From Roseiarcus sp963794155 (GTDB taxonomy: Bacteria > Pseudomonadota > Alphaproteobacteria > Rhizobiales > Beijerinckiaceae), in contig CAWCCX010000024.1 in the NCBI GenBank assembly GCA_963794155.1, forward strand, positions 66,074-130,073: DNA of 64,000 bases, given 5' to 3'. The translations under genes and the position numbers were made by a program. Shown here one piece after another: positions 9,800-18,101 of the stretch (position 1 is the stretch's first letter; the number at the start of each line of letters is the position of its first letter). A model generated the notes under the pieces. It was not told where the DNA came from. It worked only from the letters and a program-made list of their open reading frames with translations, and searched no databases.

Positions 9800-10543
9800 A
9801 TGTCCGGCGCGCCGGCGGATGGCCTTCTGCTCCACGCGGAAGGCCTGACGAAAAGCTTCGGCGCCCTCGTGGTGCTCGATCGCGTCGACTTTTCGGTCCG
9901 CGCCCGCGAGGCGGTCGGCGTCGTCGGCCCGAACGGCGCCGGCAAGACGACCTTGCTCAGCGTCCTGGTCGGCGCGCACGCGCCGACCAGCGGCAGAGTG
10001 CGCTTTCTCGGCGAGGACGTGACCGAAGTCCCGACCGCGGAACGGTGCCGGCGGGGGCTGGCGCGCACGCATCAGATCCCGAGGCCCTTCAGCGGCATGA
10101 CGGTGTTCGAGAACGTCTTCACCGCCGCCGCGCATGGCGGCGGCCTCGAGCACTCAGCGGCCTACGGGAAGACGATCAACTCGCTGGCGCTGACCGGGAT
10201 GACGGCGGTCGCCAACCGGCGCGCCGAAACGCTGGGCCTCATCGATCGAAAGCGCCTCGAACTCGCGCGCGCCCTCGCTACCGGCCCCGCCGTCCTGCTC
10301 CTGGACGAGATCGGCGGCGGATTGACCGACGCCGAGGCGAACGAGCTGGTCGACATCATCCTCGAACTCAAGGTCCAGGGCGTCGCGATCGTCTGGATCG
10401 AGCATATCGTCCATATCCTGTTGCGGGTCGCCGACCGCCTGGTGTGCATGGACGCGGGGCGCATCATCGCCGACGGGCCGCCGCAAAGCGTCATGGCCGA
10501 CCCGAGAGTGATCGAGGCCTATCTCGGCGGAGGCGTGGTGTGA
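9800..10543 (+). CDS. livG: Liv-type ABC importer ATPase (LivG-like)
   Basis: 247 residues. Walker A is GPNGAGKTT near residue 50 and Walker B is AVLLLDEI. The usual signature LSGGQ is not there; the equivalent position reads LGLIDRKRLELARAL, a variant I have seen in one branch of LivG-like proteins. The WIEHI H-loop is present. The stop overlaps the start of the next ATPase gene by four bases (GTGA), which implies coupled translation. It forms a heterodimer with the LivF-like protein on the cytoplasmic face of the permeases. Confidence 0.92.
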   Translation: MSGAPADGLLLHAEGLTKSFGALVVLDRVDFSVRAREAVGVVGPNGAGKTTLLSVLVGAHAPTSGRVRFLGEDVTEVPTAERCRRGLARTHQIPRPFSGMTVFENVFTAAAHGGGLEHSAAYGKTINSLALTGMTAVANRRAETLGLIDRKRLELARALATGPAVLLLDEIGGGLTDAEANELVDIILELKVQGVAIVWIEHIVHILLRVADRLVCMDAGRIIADGPPQSVMADPRVIEAYLGGGVV

Positions 10544-11271
10544 CTCTGCTTGCGGTTGATGGACTCGAAGCGCGTCACGGCCAGCTCCAGGCGGTGCGCG
10601 GCGTCACGCTCGCGATCGAGCCGGGCGAGACAGTCGCCCTCGTCGGCGCCAACGGGGCTGGCAAGACCACGTTGCTCCGCGCCATCGCCGGCGCGCATCG
10701 CCACACCGCCGGCCGCATCGCGTTCAAGGGCGAGGATATCGGCGGGAAAAGCGCGCATGCGCGCGCGGCGCTCGGGCTCGCGCTCGTTCCGGAGGGACGG
10801 CGATTGTTCGCCCGCCTGACGGTCGAGGAGAATCTCCTGCTCGCGCGCTCGGCCGGCCGCGCGGGCGGGTGGACGCTGGACGCGGTCATGGAGGCTTTTC
10901 CCAACCTCAAGGAGCGCCGCAAGAACCTCGCCGGCACGCTGTCGGGCGGCGAGCAGCAGGCGACCGCAATCGGGCGGGCGCTGATGATGAACCCGGAGCT
11001 GCTTTTGCTCGACGAGGTGTCGCTCGGCCTTTCGCCGCTCGTTGTCGATCGCGTCTATGTCCGGCTCGAGGCGTTGAAATCGTCGGGGGTCGCCATGCTC
11101 CTGGTCGAGCAGGACTTGAAACGCGCCATGGCGACCGCGAGCCGCACCATCTGCATGCTCGAAGGTTTGATCGCCATCGAAGGTCCGACCCACGCGCTGA
11201 CCCGGGAGCAAGTCACCGAAGCCTATTTCGGCCTCAGGAAGCCGTCGCGCGACCAGGCGCCAAGCTCATGA
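10540..11271 (+). CDS. livF: Liv-type ABC importer ATPase (LivF-like)
   Basis: 243 residues from a GTG start that overlaps the preceding stop. Walker A GANGAGKTT, Q-loop, canonical signature LSGGEQQ, Walker B LLLLDEVSLGL and the H-loop region LVEQDLKRA are all present. A much longer open frame exists upstream but it covers the preceding ATPase gene, so the GTG is the sensible start. The stop overlaps the permease start (ATGA). Since the partner ATPase lacks a canonical signature, this subunit probably supplies the standard half-site. Confidence 0.93.
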   Translation: MTLLAVDGLEARHGQLQAVRGVTLAIEPGETVALVGANGAGKTTLLRAIAGAHRHTAGRIAFKGEDIGGKSAHARAALGLALVPEGRRLFARLTVEENLLLARSAGRAGGWTLDAVMEAFPNLKERRKNLAGTLSGGEQQATAIGRALMMNPELLLLDEVSLGLSPLVVDRVYVRLEALKSSGVAMLLVEQDLKRAMATASRTICMLEGLIAIEGPTHALTREQVTEAYFGLRKPSRDQAPSS

Positions 11272-12170
11272 TTTTCGTCAATCAAATCCTTCAGGGCGTC
11301 CTGCTTGGCGGCTACTACGCCCTGATCGCGTGCGGACTGTCGTTCATGTTCGGGGTCATGGGCATAATCAACCTGGCGCACGGCAGCCTTGCGGTGCTGT
11401 CGGCCTATGCGCTCTATGTCCTGGCCGACCGCTTCGCCGTCGAGCCGTTTCTCGGTCTCCTGATCGTTGCGCCGGCAATGGCGCTCATCGGCTGGGCGTT
11501 GCAGCGCCTCGTGCTCGAACGCAGCGCCCGCGGCGGGCTGCTGGTGCCGGTGCTCTCGACTTTCGGGCTCTCGATCATCCTCGACAACCTCATGTTCCAG
11601 GGATTCGGCGCCGACACGCGCTCGCTCGCCCCCTATATCGGCGATCTCTCCTACGATAGCTGGTCGCTGAGTGACGACATCGCGATCGGCAAGCTCGCGG
11701 CGCTCACCATGGCGGTCGCGATCGCGCTCCTCGGGGGCATCCAGGCGTTTCTCAATCGGACCCAGATCGGGCGCGCCATCCGGGCGACGGCCGAGGATCC
11801 CGATACGGTCGGCCTCATCGGCGTCAACGCGAGGCGCGTCAACGCGATCGCCGCCGCGATCGCGATGGCGACGGTCGCGGTCGCCGGCGCCTTCCTTGGC
11901 ATGCGGGCGACGTTCGACCCTTATGCCGGAGCGGCGCAACTGATCTTCGCCTTCGAGGCCACGGTCATCGGCGGGGCCGGGTCGCTCTGGGGTACGCTTG
12001 CCGGCGGAATCGTGCTCGGCGTCGCCCAGAGCCTAGGCGCGCTCATCAGCCCACAGGGCTTCTTCATCGCCGGCCATCTCGCTTTTCTTGCCGTTCTGTT
12101 CGCGCGGCTGTTCTCCGGCGATCTCGGCCAGCGCGTGCGGAGCGCGCTCGCCGGGGGAGGGCGGAGATGA
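11268..12170 (+). CDS. livH: Liv-type ABC importer permease (LivH-like)
   Basis: 300 residues, strongly hydrophobic with about eight membrane segments. The N terminus (QILQGVLLGGYYALIACGLS) and the FGVMGIINLAHGS motif are typical of LivH permeases. It forms the inner-membrane channel with LivM. Start and stop overlap both neighbours by four bases. Confidence 0.93.
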   Translation: MIFVNQILQGVLLGGYYALIACGLSFMFGVMGIINLAHGSLAVLSAYALYVLADRFAVEPFLGLLIVAPAMALIGWALQRLVLERSARGGLLVPVLSTFGLSIILDNLMFQGFGADTRSLAPYIGDLSYDSWSLSDDIAIGKLAALTMAVAIALLGGIQAFLNRTQIGRAIRATAEDPDTVGLIGVNARRVNAIAAAIAMATVAVAGAFLGMRATFDPYAGAAQLIFAFEATVIGGAGSLWGTLAGGIVLGVAQSLGALISPQGFFIAGHLAFLAVLFARLFSGDLGQRVRSALAGGGRR

Positions 12171-13238
12171 GTGCGATGAATGCCGCCGTCGTCGAGCGCT
12201 GGACCCCGGAGTCGCGGATCGCAATCGCCGCCGCGGCGGTCATCGTCGCCGTCCTCGCGATCGGCCCGACGATTTTCAGCGCCAACGCAGTCGACAAGCT
12301 CACGACCTTGTTCATCTACGTCATCCTGGCGCTGATGTGGAACGCGCTGGTCGGATTCTGCGGTCTGGTGTCGATCGGCCAGCAGGCGTTCTTCGGGCTC
12401 GGCGCCTACGCCGCGATTCGGCTCGCCGATTTCGGGGTCAGCGTCTACCCGTCGCTGTTTTTGGCCGCCCTCATCGTCGGGGCGGTCTCCTGGCCGCTAT
12501 CGGTCCTTATGCTCAGGCTCAAGGGCGGCGAATTCGCGATCGGCATGTGGGTCGTGTCCGAACTGGCGCATCTTCTTGTGAAATCTCGACACGCTGGTTC
12601 GCGGCGAAACCGGCACGTCGTTGATCGAGCTCGACGCCTATGCGAGCGGAAGCCGTCGCGCGCTTACCTATTGGTGCGCTCTCGGGGCGATGACAGGGCT
12701 GCTCGCGATCGTCTTCCGGCTGTTGCGGAGCCCGCTCGGCGCGGCGATCCAGGCGATCCGCGACAACGAGGAGGCGGCGGAATCGATCGGCGTCAGGGTC
12801 ATGCGCGCCAAGCGGCTCGTATTCACGCTCGCCGCCTTCGGCGCGGCGCTTGCCGGCGCGCTTTGGGTGGCGACGGCGCTCACCTTCCAGCCCAAGGCCT
12901 ATTTCAGTCCGCTGTGGACCGCCTACATGATCTTCATGGCGCTGGTCGGAGGCCTCGGGACCTTCGAGGGCGCGATTCTCGGCGCGGTCGTGTTCTTCGC
13001 GATCGAGACTTGGTTCGGCGACATGGGCGTCTGGTATCTGGTCGGACTCGGCGCGACGGCGCTCATCTTCGCGCTTGCCTTTCCGCGCGGCTTCTGGGGC
13101 TGGGTCGAGGACTCAACGTCGCTCAGGCTGCTCCCGATCGGATACCGCCTGCGCCTCGCCAAGGACATGAGCGCCCCGCTAATCCAAGGTCCAGCGGTGA
13201 AGCGGGACGCCGGCGCGGGCGGGGAGGTAGGCTCATGA
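12167..13238 (+). pseudogene. livM: LivM-like permease gene with a frameshift
   Basis: The first 138 codons encode the LivM start through GGEFAIGMWVVSELAHLLV. The frame then breaks at the AAA of 12581-12583. Removing one A gives LVNLD..GTGTSLIELDAY, the expected continuation, and the second frame runs to a proper stop with RSPLGAAIQAIRDNE and GGLGTFEGAILGA, both standard LivM motifs. As written the importer would lack a complete second permease. The flanking genes are intact with tight overlaps, so an inserted-base sequencing error is as likely as real inactivation. Confidence 0.88.
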
Positions 13239-14023
13239 TGCTGTTGGGCAAGACGATCGTCATCACCGGAATTTCGTCCGGCATCGGGGCGCGGGTCGGC
13301 GAACTCGCCCAGGCTCTCGGCGCCGACGTCATCGGGGTCGACCTCAATCCTCCTGCACGGGCGCTTGATGCCTTCATCAGGGCGGACATCAGCTCTGCCC
13401 AGGGCGTGGCAGAGATCGTCCAGACCCTGCCGCGCCGTTTCGACGCGCTGTGCAACGTCGCCGGCGTCTCCGGCCTGATCGGCGCGGCAAAGACGCTGAC
13501 GATCAACTTCTACGGCCTCAGGGAATTGACCGAGGCGCTTGCGCCGAGGCTTCGCGAGGGGGGGGCCGTTGTCAATGTCGCCTCGATTGCCGGTTACGGT
13601 TGGCGCGCCAATCTCGAGCGCGCCAAGACGTTTTTGGCCGCGCCCGGATTTCCTGATCTCGGCCCGCTCCTAGGCGGGCATCACATTCCTGATGGCGAGG
13701 CCTATCCCTTGTCGAAAGAGCTCCTCCTGCTCTGGACGATGCGGGCCGCGCATCAGCCGCTGTTCAAGGACCGCGGGTTGCGCGTCAACGCGGTCAGCCC
13801 GGGACCGGTTGCGACGCCGATCTTGAAGGAATTTCGGCAGATCTTCGGCGATCCGCGGGTCGACGACGACATCGCGCGCGTCGGCCGCGCCGGCTCGGCG
13901 CCGGATATTGCGCCCGCTATCCTCTTTCTGTGCTCGGACGGCGCGCGCTGGATCAACGGCGTCAATCTGCCGGTCGACGGAGGCCTCGAAGCCTCGATCA
14001 ACGCAACCGTGCTCGGATTTTAG
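13235..14023 (+). CDS. SDR dehydrogenase, coniferyl-alcohol-dehydrogenase-like
   Basis: 262 residues. The cofactor motif TGISSGIG at the N terminus, CNVAGVSG, the catalytic Ser in NVASIAGYG and the YPLSK pair define a classical short-chain dehydrogenase. The segments LDAFIRADIS, DALCNVAGVSG and WINGVNLPVDGGL resemble, from memory, coniferyl-alcohol dehydrogenase CalA of Pseudomonas more than generic SDRs; 3-alpha-hydroxysteroid dehydrogenase is the other close relative. It would oxidise an alcohol to the aldehyde handled by the two aldehyde dehydrogenases of the operon. The ATG overlaps the livM stop. Confidence 0.85.
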   Translation: MMLLGKTIVITGISSGIGARVGELAQALGADVIGVDLNPPARALDAFIRADISSAQGVAEIVQTLPRRFDALCNVAGVSGLIGAAKTLTINFYGLRELTEALAPRLREGGAVVNVASIAGYGWRANLERAKTFLAAPGFPDLGPLLGGHHIPDGEAYPLSKELLLLWTMRAAHQPLFKDRGLRVNAVSPGPVATPILKEFRQIFGDPRVDDDIARVGRAGSAPDIAPAILFLCSDGARWINGVNLPVDGGLEASINATVLGF

Positions 14024-14071
14024 AGTGTCGTCGGGCATGGCGCCCGGCGATTGAAGCCTAGGGAGGTCAAA

Positions 14072-15515
14072 ATGAAAGTTGATTTCATCATCGACGGCGC
14101 TGCGGCTCCCGCCGCCTCAGGGGCGACATACGCCCGTCGCGATCCGGTAACCGGGGCGGTGGCGAGCGAAGCAGCGGCGGCGAGCGAGGCCGACGCCGCC
14201 AAGGTCGTCGAGGCGGCGGCGCGGGCGTTTCCCGCCTGGTCGCAAACCGGTCCGAGCGAGCGGCGCGCGCTTCTGCTCAAGGCCGCCGATCTTCTCGAGG
14301 CCCGGGCGGGCGAATTCACCCAGCCAATGATCGAGGAAATTGGCGCAACGGCTCCGTGGGCGGGCTTCAACGTCCATTTCGCCGCCAGCATGCTGCGTGA
14401 GGCCGCGGGCCTCACGACTCAGATCCTGGGCGAGATCATTCCCGCCGACAAGCCAGGCGTGATTTCGCTTGCGGTCCGGCAGCCGGCCGGCGTCGTTCTC
14501 GGCATGGCGCCGTGGAACGCTCCGGTGATCCTGGGCGTGCGCGCGATCGCCGCCCCGCTCGCCTGCGGCAATACGGTGATCCTGAAGTCGTCGGAAGTCT
14601 GCCCGGGGACCCATCGCCTGATCGGCCAGATCATGAATGACGCCGGGTTCCCGAAGGGGGTCGTCAATGTGATCTCGAACGCCCCCGCCGACGCTCCCAA
14701 GGTGGTGGCGGCGCTGATAGCCAATCCCGCGGTCAAGCGGGTGAACTTCACCGGCTCGTCCAAGGTCGGCAAGATGATCGCCAAGCTCGCGGCCGAGCAT
14801 CTGAAGCCGGTGCTGCTCGAGCTTGGCGGCAAGGCGCCGCTCATCGTCCTCGACGACGCCGATATCGACGAGGCGGTCAACGCAGCGGTGTTCGGCGCGT
14901 TCGCGAACGCGGGCCAGATCTGCATGTCGACCGAGCGGCTCGTCGTCGACGCCAAGGTCGCCGACGCTTTCGTCGACAAGCTCGCCAAGCGTGCCGCGGC
15001 GCTGCCGAGCGGCGATCCGCGCGGCCATGTCGTTCTCGGCTCGCTGGTCAACATCGGCGCCGCTGAGCGGATGGACGAGCTCATCGCCGACGCGGTCGGC
15101 AAAGGAGCCAAAGTCGTCGCCGGGGGAAAACGCAACGGCGCGATCGTTGAAGCGACGGTCATCGACCGCGTGACGCCTTCAATGCGCATCTATCACGAGG
15201 AGTCGTTTGGGCCAGTGAAGCCGGTGGTGCGGGTTCAGGGCGAAGAGGAGGCGATCCGGGTCGCCAACGACACCGAATATGGCCTCTCGGCCGCGGTCTT
15301 CAGCCGCGACATCCAGCGCGCGCTCAACGTCGCAAAACGCATCGAGTTCGGGCATCTGCCACATCAACGGCCCGACGGTGCATGACGAGGCGCAGATGCC
15401 GTTCGGCGGCATGAAGTCGTCCGGCTATGGCCGCTTCGGCAGCAAGGCGGTGATCGCCGAGTTCACGGACCTGCGCTGGATCACGATCGAGGGGCCGCAG
15501 CACTATCCGTTCTGA
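14072..15515 (+). pseudogene. Second aldehyde dehydrogenase, frameshifted near 3' end
   Basis: A paralogue of the first dehydrogenase of the operon, with MAPWNAPV, FTGSSKVG, ELGGKAPL and GQICMSTERL. The frame breaks at TT in 15346-15347: removal of one T turns RIEFGHLPHQR into RIESGICHINGP, and the remaining frame gives HDEAQMPFGGMKSSGYGRFG and a proper end. The catalytic Cys and Glu lie before the break. AGGGAGG precedes the ATG. As written the protein ends early at base 15385 and lacks part of the oligomerisation region. Either an inserted-base error or recent inactivation; the first copy could substitute. Confidence 0.88.
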
Positions 15516-15545
15516 CGGGCGATCCGCCAAGATCAAAGCGCCGAC

Positions 15546-15636
15546 CGTCATTGCGATGAGCGAAGCGACGAAGCAATCCAGCGATCGTAGGGCAGCGGCG
15601 GCGGCCCTGGATTGCTTCGCTTCGCTCGCAATGACG
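15546..15636. repeat. REP/MITE-like palindromic repeat
   Basis: The left arm (15546-15581) begins CGTCATTGCG and ends GCAATCCAG; the right arm (15607-15636) is its near-perfect inverse, CTGGATTGCTTCGC...CAATGACG. Elements with this CATTGCGAGCGAAGCGAAGCAATCC core recur in intergenic regions of many alphaproteobacterial genomes. It sits between the dehydrogenase operon and the IS481 element and can fold into a long hairpin, which may also end the operon transcript. Confidence 0.7.
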
Positions 15637-16588
15637 GCGTTGGTTCGATTCGAACGAAAAGCGCTCTAAGTGTTTAGTCCTGGCATTTGCTGGAGCGGGC
15701 TGATTTTGAATCGCTGCGGCTGCGAAGTCCAGGCATTGCAGATGAACTCGTATGGGGTGAGGCCTCGGAGAGTTTTGAGGCGTCTGGCGAAGTTATAGGC
15801 GTCGACGAAATCGCGCAGGTGGGTTCGCAGCTGGTCGTGGGTCTCGTAGAAGTAGCGTTTGACGGTCGCGTCCTTGATGGTGCGGTTCATTCTTTCGACT
15901 TGCCCATTGGTCCATGGATGCTTGGGCTTTGTCAGCCGATGATCGATGTCGTTCTGGGCGCAGGCGTATTCGAAGGCGTGCGCCCAAACGAGCTCTCCAG
16001 CTTCCAGGGCGGCCTTGATGTCCGTGGCCGCCGAGCTCGTATTGCCTGGCGTGGTGAAGTGGGTTCCGTTGTCGGTGAGGACGGTATGGACCTTATAAGG
16101 GACGGCGGCGATCAAGCGGCGCAGGAAGTCCCCCGCGGTGCGACGCGCCACCTTCTGGTGCATCTCGACGAAGGCGAACTTCGACGTTCGGTCGATGGCG
16201 ACGAGCAGGTAGAGCTTGCCTTGCGCAGTTCGAACCTCGGCGATGTCGAGATGAAAATAGCCGATCGGATAGGGCTTGAATTTGCGTTTGGCCGAGGCTT
16301 CGCCTTCGACCTGCGGCAGCCGGGAGATCCCATTGCGTTGCAGACACCGGTGAAGGGATGAGCGCGTCAGATGCGGGATGGTGGGTTGCAGAGCGTACAG
16401 GCAGTCGTCGAGGGGCAGCAAACTATGCCTTCGGAATGCAACGACGACGGCCTCTTCCTCTGCTGACAGGACTGTCGATCTGGGCTCCTTCGGTCCTGTC
16501 GGCAGATCGGAAACGGAGGACCGCGCTTTCCACTTGGCGATCGTCTTCGGGTTGACGCCGTAGCGCTTCGCAAGCCCCCTCAGGCTCT

Positions 16589-16603
16589 CTTGATGGTGTG
16601 GAC
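16589..16603 (+). repeat. IS1111 subterminal inverted repeat, left
   Basis: TGGACGGCGCTCGCA, five bases inside the TGA core at the left junction. Its exact inverse lies near the right end. Subterminal placement is typical of the IS1111 group. Confidence 0.88.
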
Positions 16604-16682
16604 GGCGCTCGCACCGATCCTCCCGCGATGAAAGAGGCGTGGCAGATTGGCGCTGTCGAAGATGCCTCAAAGGAGAGCCGCA

Positions 16683-17726
16683 ATGGGCAAGGCTAAGGTT
16701 GACTTGAACTCGGTGACGACGGTGGGCCTCGATCTGGCGAAACAGGTCTTCCAGATTCACGCGGTGGATGTTGACGGCAGGATCGTCATCGCCTCCGCCT
16801 TGCGCCGCAAGGACGTGTTGTCTTTCTTCAGCTCTCTACCGCCCTGCGTCATAGGTTTGGAAGCCTGCGGTTCAGCCCATCATTGGGCTCGCGAATTGGT
16901 CAAACTCGGTCACGACGCCCGGCTGATGCCGCCCAATTACGTCAAGGCTTATGTCCGTCGTCAAAAGAATGATGCCGCTGACGCGGCAGCGATTTGCGAA
17001 GCGGTCACTCGACCTTCAATGCGGTTCGTGCCGATACGATCAGTCAGCAACCAAGCCATACTCATGTGTCACAAAGTGCGTGAACTTCTGGTGTCTCAAC
17101 GCACACAACTCGTCAACGCATTGCGCGGCCATCTGGCGGAGGTCGGCATTATTGCCGCCCAAGGACCGAATGGAGCCTACGCGTTGGCAGCAGCGATTTT
17201 GGAGGGGGATAGCTCCATCCCGCTCTGCGTGCGGGATGCGCTCGCGCCGATCATCCGTAAGCTGCAGGCACTCAACGATGAGATCGCCGCGAGCGACCGC
17301 GTCATTATCGGACTGGTGAAGACTGACGCCAACGCCAGACGTCTGATGAGCGTTCCTGGGATCGGCCCGATAACGGCCTCTGCGATCGCCGCGAGTGTCC
17401 AGGATGTCGCCGCCTTCTCCGGCCCTCGGGAGTTCGCAGCGTTCCTCGGATTGGCGCCAAGACAGAACTCCTCTGGCGGTAAGGAGCGCCTCGGACGCGT
17501 GTCAAAAATGGGAAACCGATATCTCCGAAAACTGTTGGTCGTCGGCGCCCATGCTGTCCTCTTCCATCGAAAGGCTCATCAGGATGGGCTCAGAATGTGG
17601 GCGGCGAAGCTTATGGAAACCAAACCATTCAAGCTTGTCGCGGTAGCGCTGGCAAACAAGCTCGCAAGGATCGCCTTCGCCGTCATGCGCGATGGCTCCA
17701 TCTACGGGAGCGCCATGGCGGGATAG
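16683..17726 (+). CDS. IS110-family (IS1111 group) DEDD transposase
   Basis: 347 residues. The N-terminal RuvC-like DEDD domain shows VGLDLAKQVFQIHAVD (first Asp), VIGLEACGSAHHWA (Glu) and KNDAADAAAI (Asp pair). The C-terminal transposase_20 domain has SVPGIGPITASAIAA and GLAPRQNSSGGKERLG, where the Ser residues include the likely nucleophile. AAAGGAG precedes the ATG; the upstream in-frame codons belong to the left end. These enzymes recombine DNA under direction of an RNA encoded by the same element. All catalytic positions are present, so the element could be active. Confidence 0.93.
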   Translation: MGKAKVDLNSVTTVGLDLAKQVFQIHAVDVDGRIVIASALRRKDVLSFFSSLPPCVIGLEACGSAHHWARELVKLGHDARLMPPNYVKAYVRRQKNDAADAAAICEAVTRPSMRFVPIRSVSNQAILMCHKVRELLVSQRTQLVNALRGHLAEVGIIAAQGPNGAYALAAAILEGDSSIPLCVRDALAPIIRKLQALNDEIAASDRVIIGLVKTDANARRLMSVPGIGPITASAIAASVQDVAAFSGPREFAAFLGLAPRQNSSGGKERLGRVSKMGNRYLRKLLVVGAHAVLFHRKAHQDGLRMWAAKLMETKPFKLVAVALANKLARIAFAVMRDGSIYGSAMAG

Positions 17727-17744
17727 CCCGGCGGCTCGATCATT

Positions 17745-17925
17745 AGGCGATCACCGAATCGGGGGTGACTACGTTGTGATGCGAACGCACGAGGATCGGT
17801 TCGTGAAGCCTGCAGCATAGTCGGAGCGCGAAGCTCGTTCTCTTGATCAGGCAAACGAACCAGCGGAAACCATCAGGGCCAGCGGGCGATGTCCCGCGCC
17901 AAAAGGCCGAAGACATGACCGCACC
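17745..17925 (+). ncRNA. Predicted bridge RNA (seekRNA) of the IS1111 element
   Basis: The segment folds into successive stems: TCACC/GGTGA (17751-17768), CGAAC/GTTCG (17782-17803), then two stem-loop-stem units. In the first, stem GCCTG/CAGGC (17808-17812/17848-17852) encloses CAGCATAGTC (17813-17822), a hairpin GAGC/GCTC, and TCTCTTGA (17839-17846). CAGCATAGTC is the reverse complement of the right target flank 17981-17990, and TCTCTTGA equals the left target flank 16576-16583. In the second, stem GCGG/CCGC (17863-17866/17919-17922) encloses ACCATCA (17869-17875), a hairpin GCGGG/CCCGC, and AGACATGA (17911-17918). These match the left end in reverse complement (16581-16587) and the right end (17975-17982). 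The 5' and 3' limits are estimates. Confidence 0.82.
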
Positions 17926-17960
17926 CGCGAACCTCGCATTACGGCAAACAACCCTTGATC

Positions 17961-17975
17961 TGCGAGCGCCGTCCA
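17961..17975 (+). repeat. IS1111 subterminal inverted repeat, right
   Basis: TGCGAGCGCCGTCCA, the exact inverse of the left repeat, four bases inside the TGA core at the right junction. Confidence 0.88.
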
Positions 17976-18101
17976 GACATGACTATGCTGTATCGCTCGA
18001 CGGACCGCCTCTGTCGTTGTGGCGCTCCCGTGTAGAATCTGTCCCATAGCGCATCCTTCGAATCACTCGATAATGCCCCATCAAAGTCTGGGACGAAACA
18101 T

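Larger units (their letters stand above)
16581..17982 (+). mobile_element. IS110-family element, IS1111 group
   Basis: About 1.4 kb. Both junctions with the IS481 target read TGA (16581-16583 and 17980-17982), and the uninterrupted target has it once. A perfect 15-bp inverted repeat lies inside the ends rather than at them, a hallmark of the IS1111 group. The transposase gene is intact, the leader before it is 100 bases, and a 253-base non-coding tail follows it. That tail carries the predicted guide RNA. Confidence 0.9.
15666..18047 (-). pseudogene. IS481-family transposase, split by insertion
   Basis: The N terminus, MGQILHGSATTTEAVRRAI and then QHS, is encoded at 17980-18047 on the minus strand. 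The continuation QESLRGLAKRYGVNPKTIAK starts at base 16582 and runs to the stop. If the intervening element is removed leaving one TGA, the frame closes exactly as AIQHSQESLRGL. The rest has the IS481 DDE catalytic core: HLDIAEV, LTDNGTHF, then NGQVERMNRTIKDATVKRY. The protein would be about 320 residues when intact. It is inactive as it stands. The 364-codon open frame that covers the C-terminal part uses IS1111 sequence for its first ~60 codons. Confidence 0.9.
15647..18064 (-). mobile_element. IS481-family element interrupted by IS1111-group IS
   Basis: The transposase coding sequence is in two pieces, 15666-16580 and about 17980-18047, separated by the IS110-family insertion. Imperfect terminal inverted repeats are suggested by GATTCGAACGAAAAGCGCT on the left and, on the opposite strand at the right, GATTCGAAGGATGCGCT; these define the ends given, with low certainty. 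No target duplication could be read. Confidence 0.7.

Noticed and set aside
10045..11271. 408-codon version of the LivF-like ATPase
   Set aside because: The first 165 codons overlap the LivG gene in another frame and are Arg-rich nonsense; GTG at 10540 is the coherent start.
12167..14023. 618-codon frame as a LivM-SDR fusion protein
   Set aside because: The middle third is out-of-frame LivM sequence. After correcting one base LivM ends at 13238 and the SDR starts at its own ATG (13235) in an ATGA overlap.
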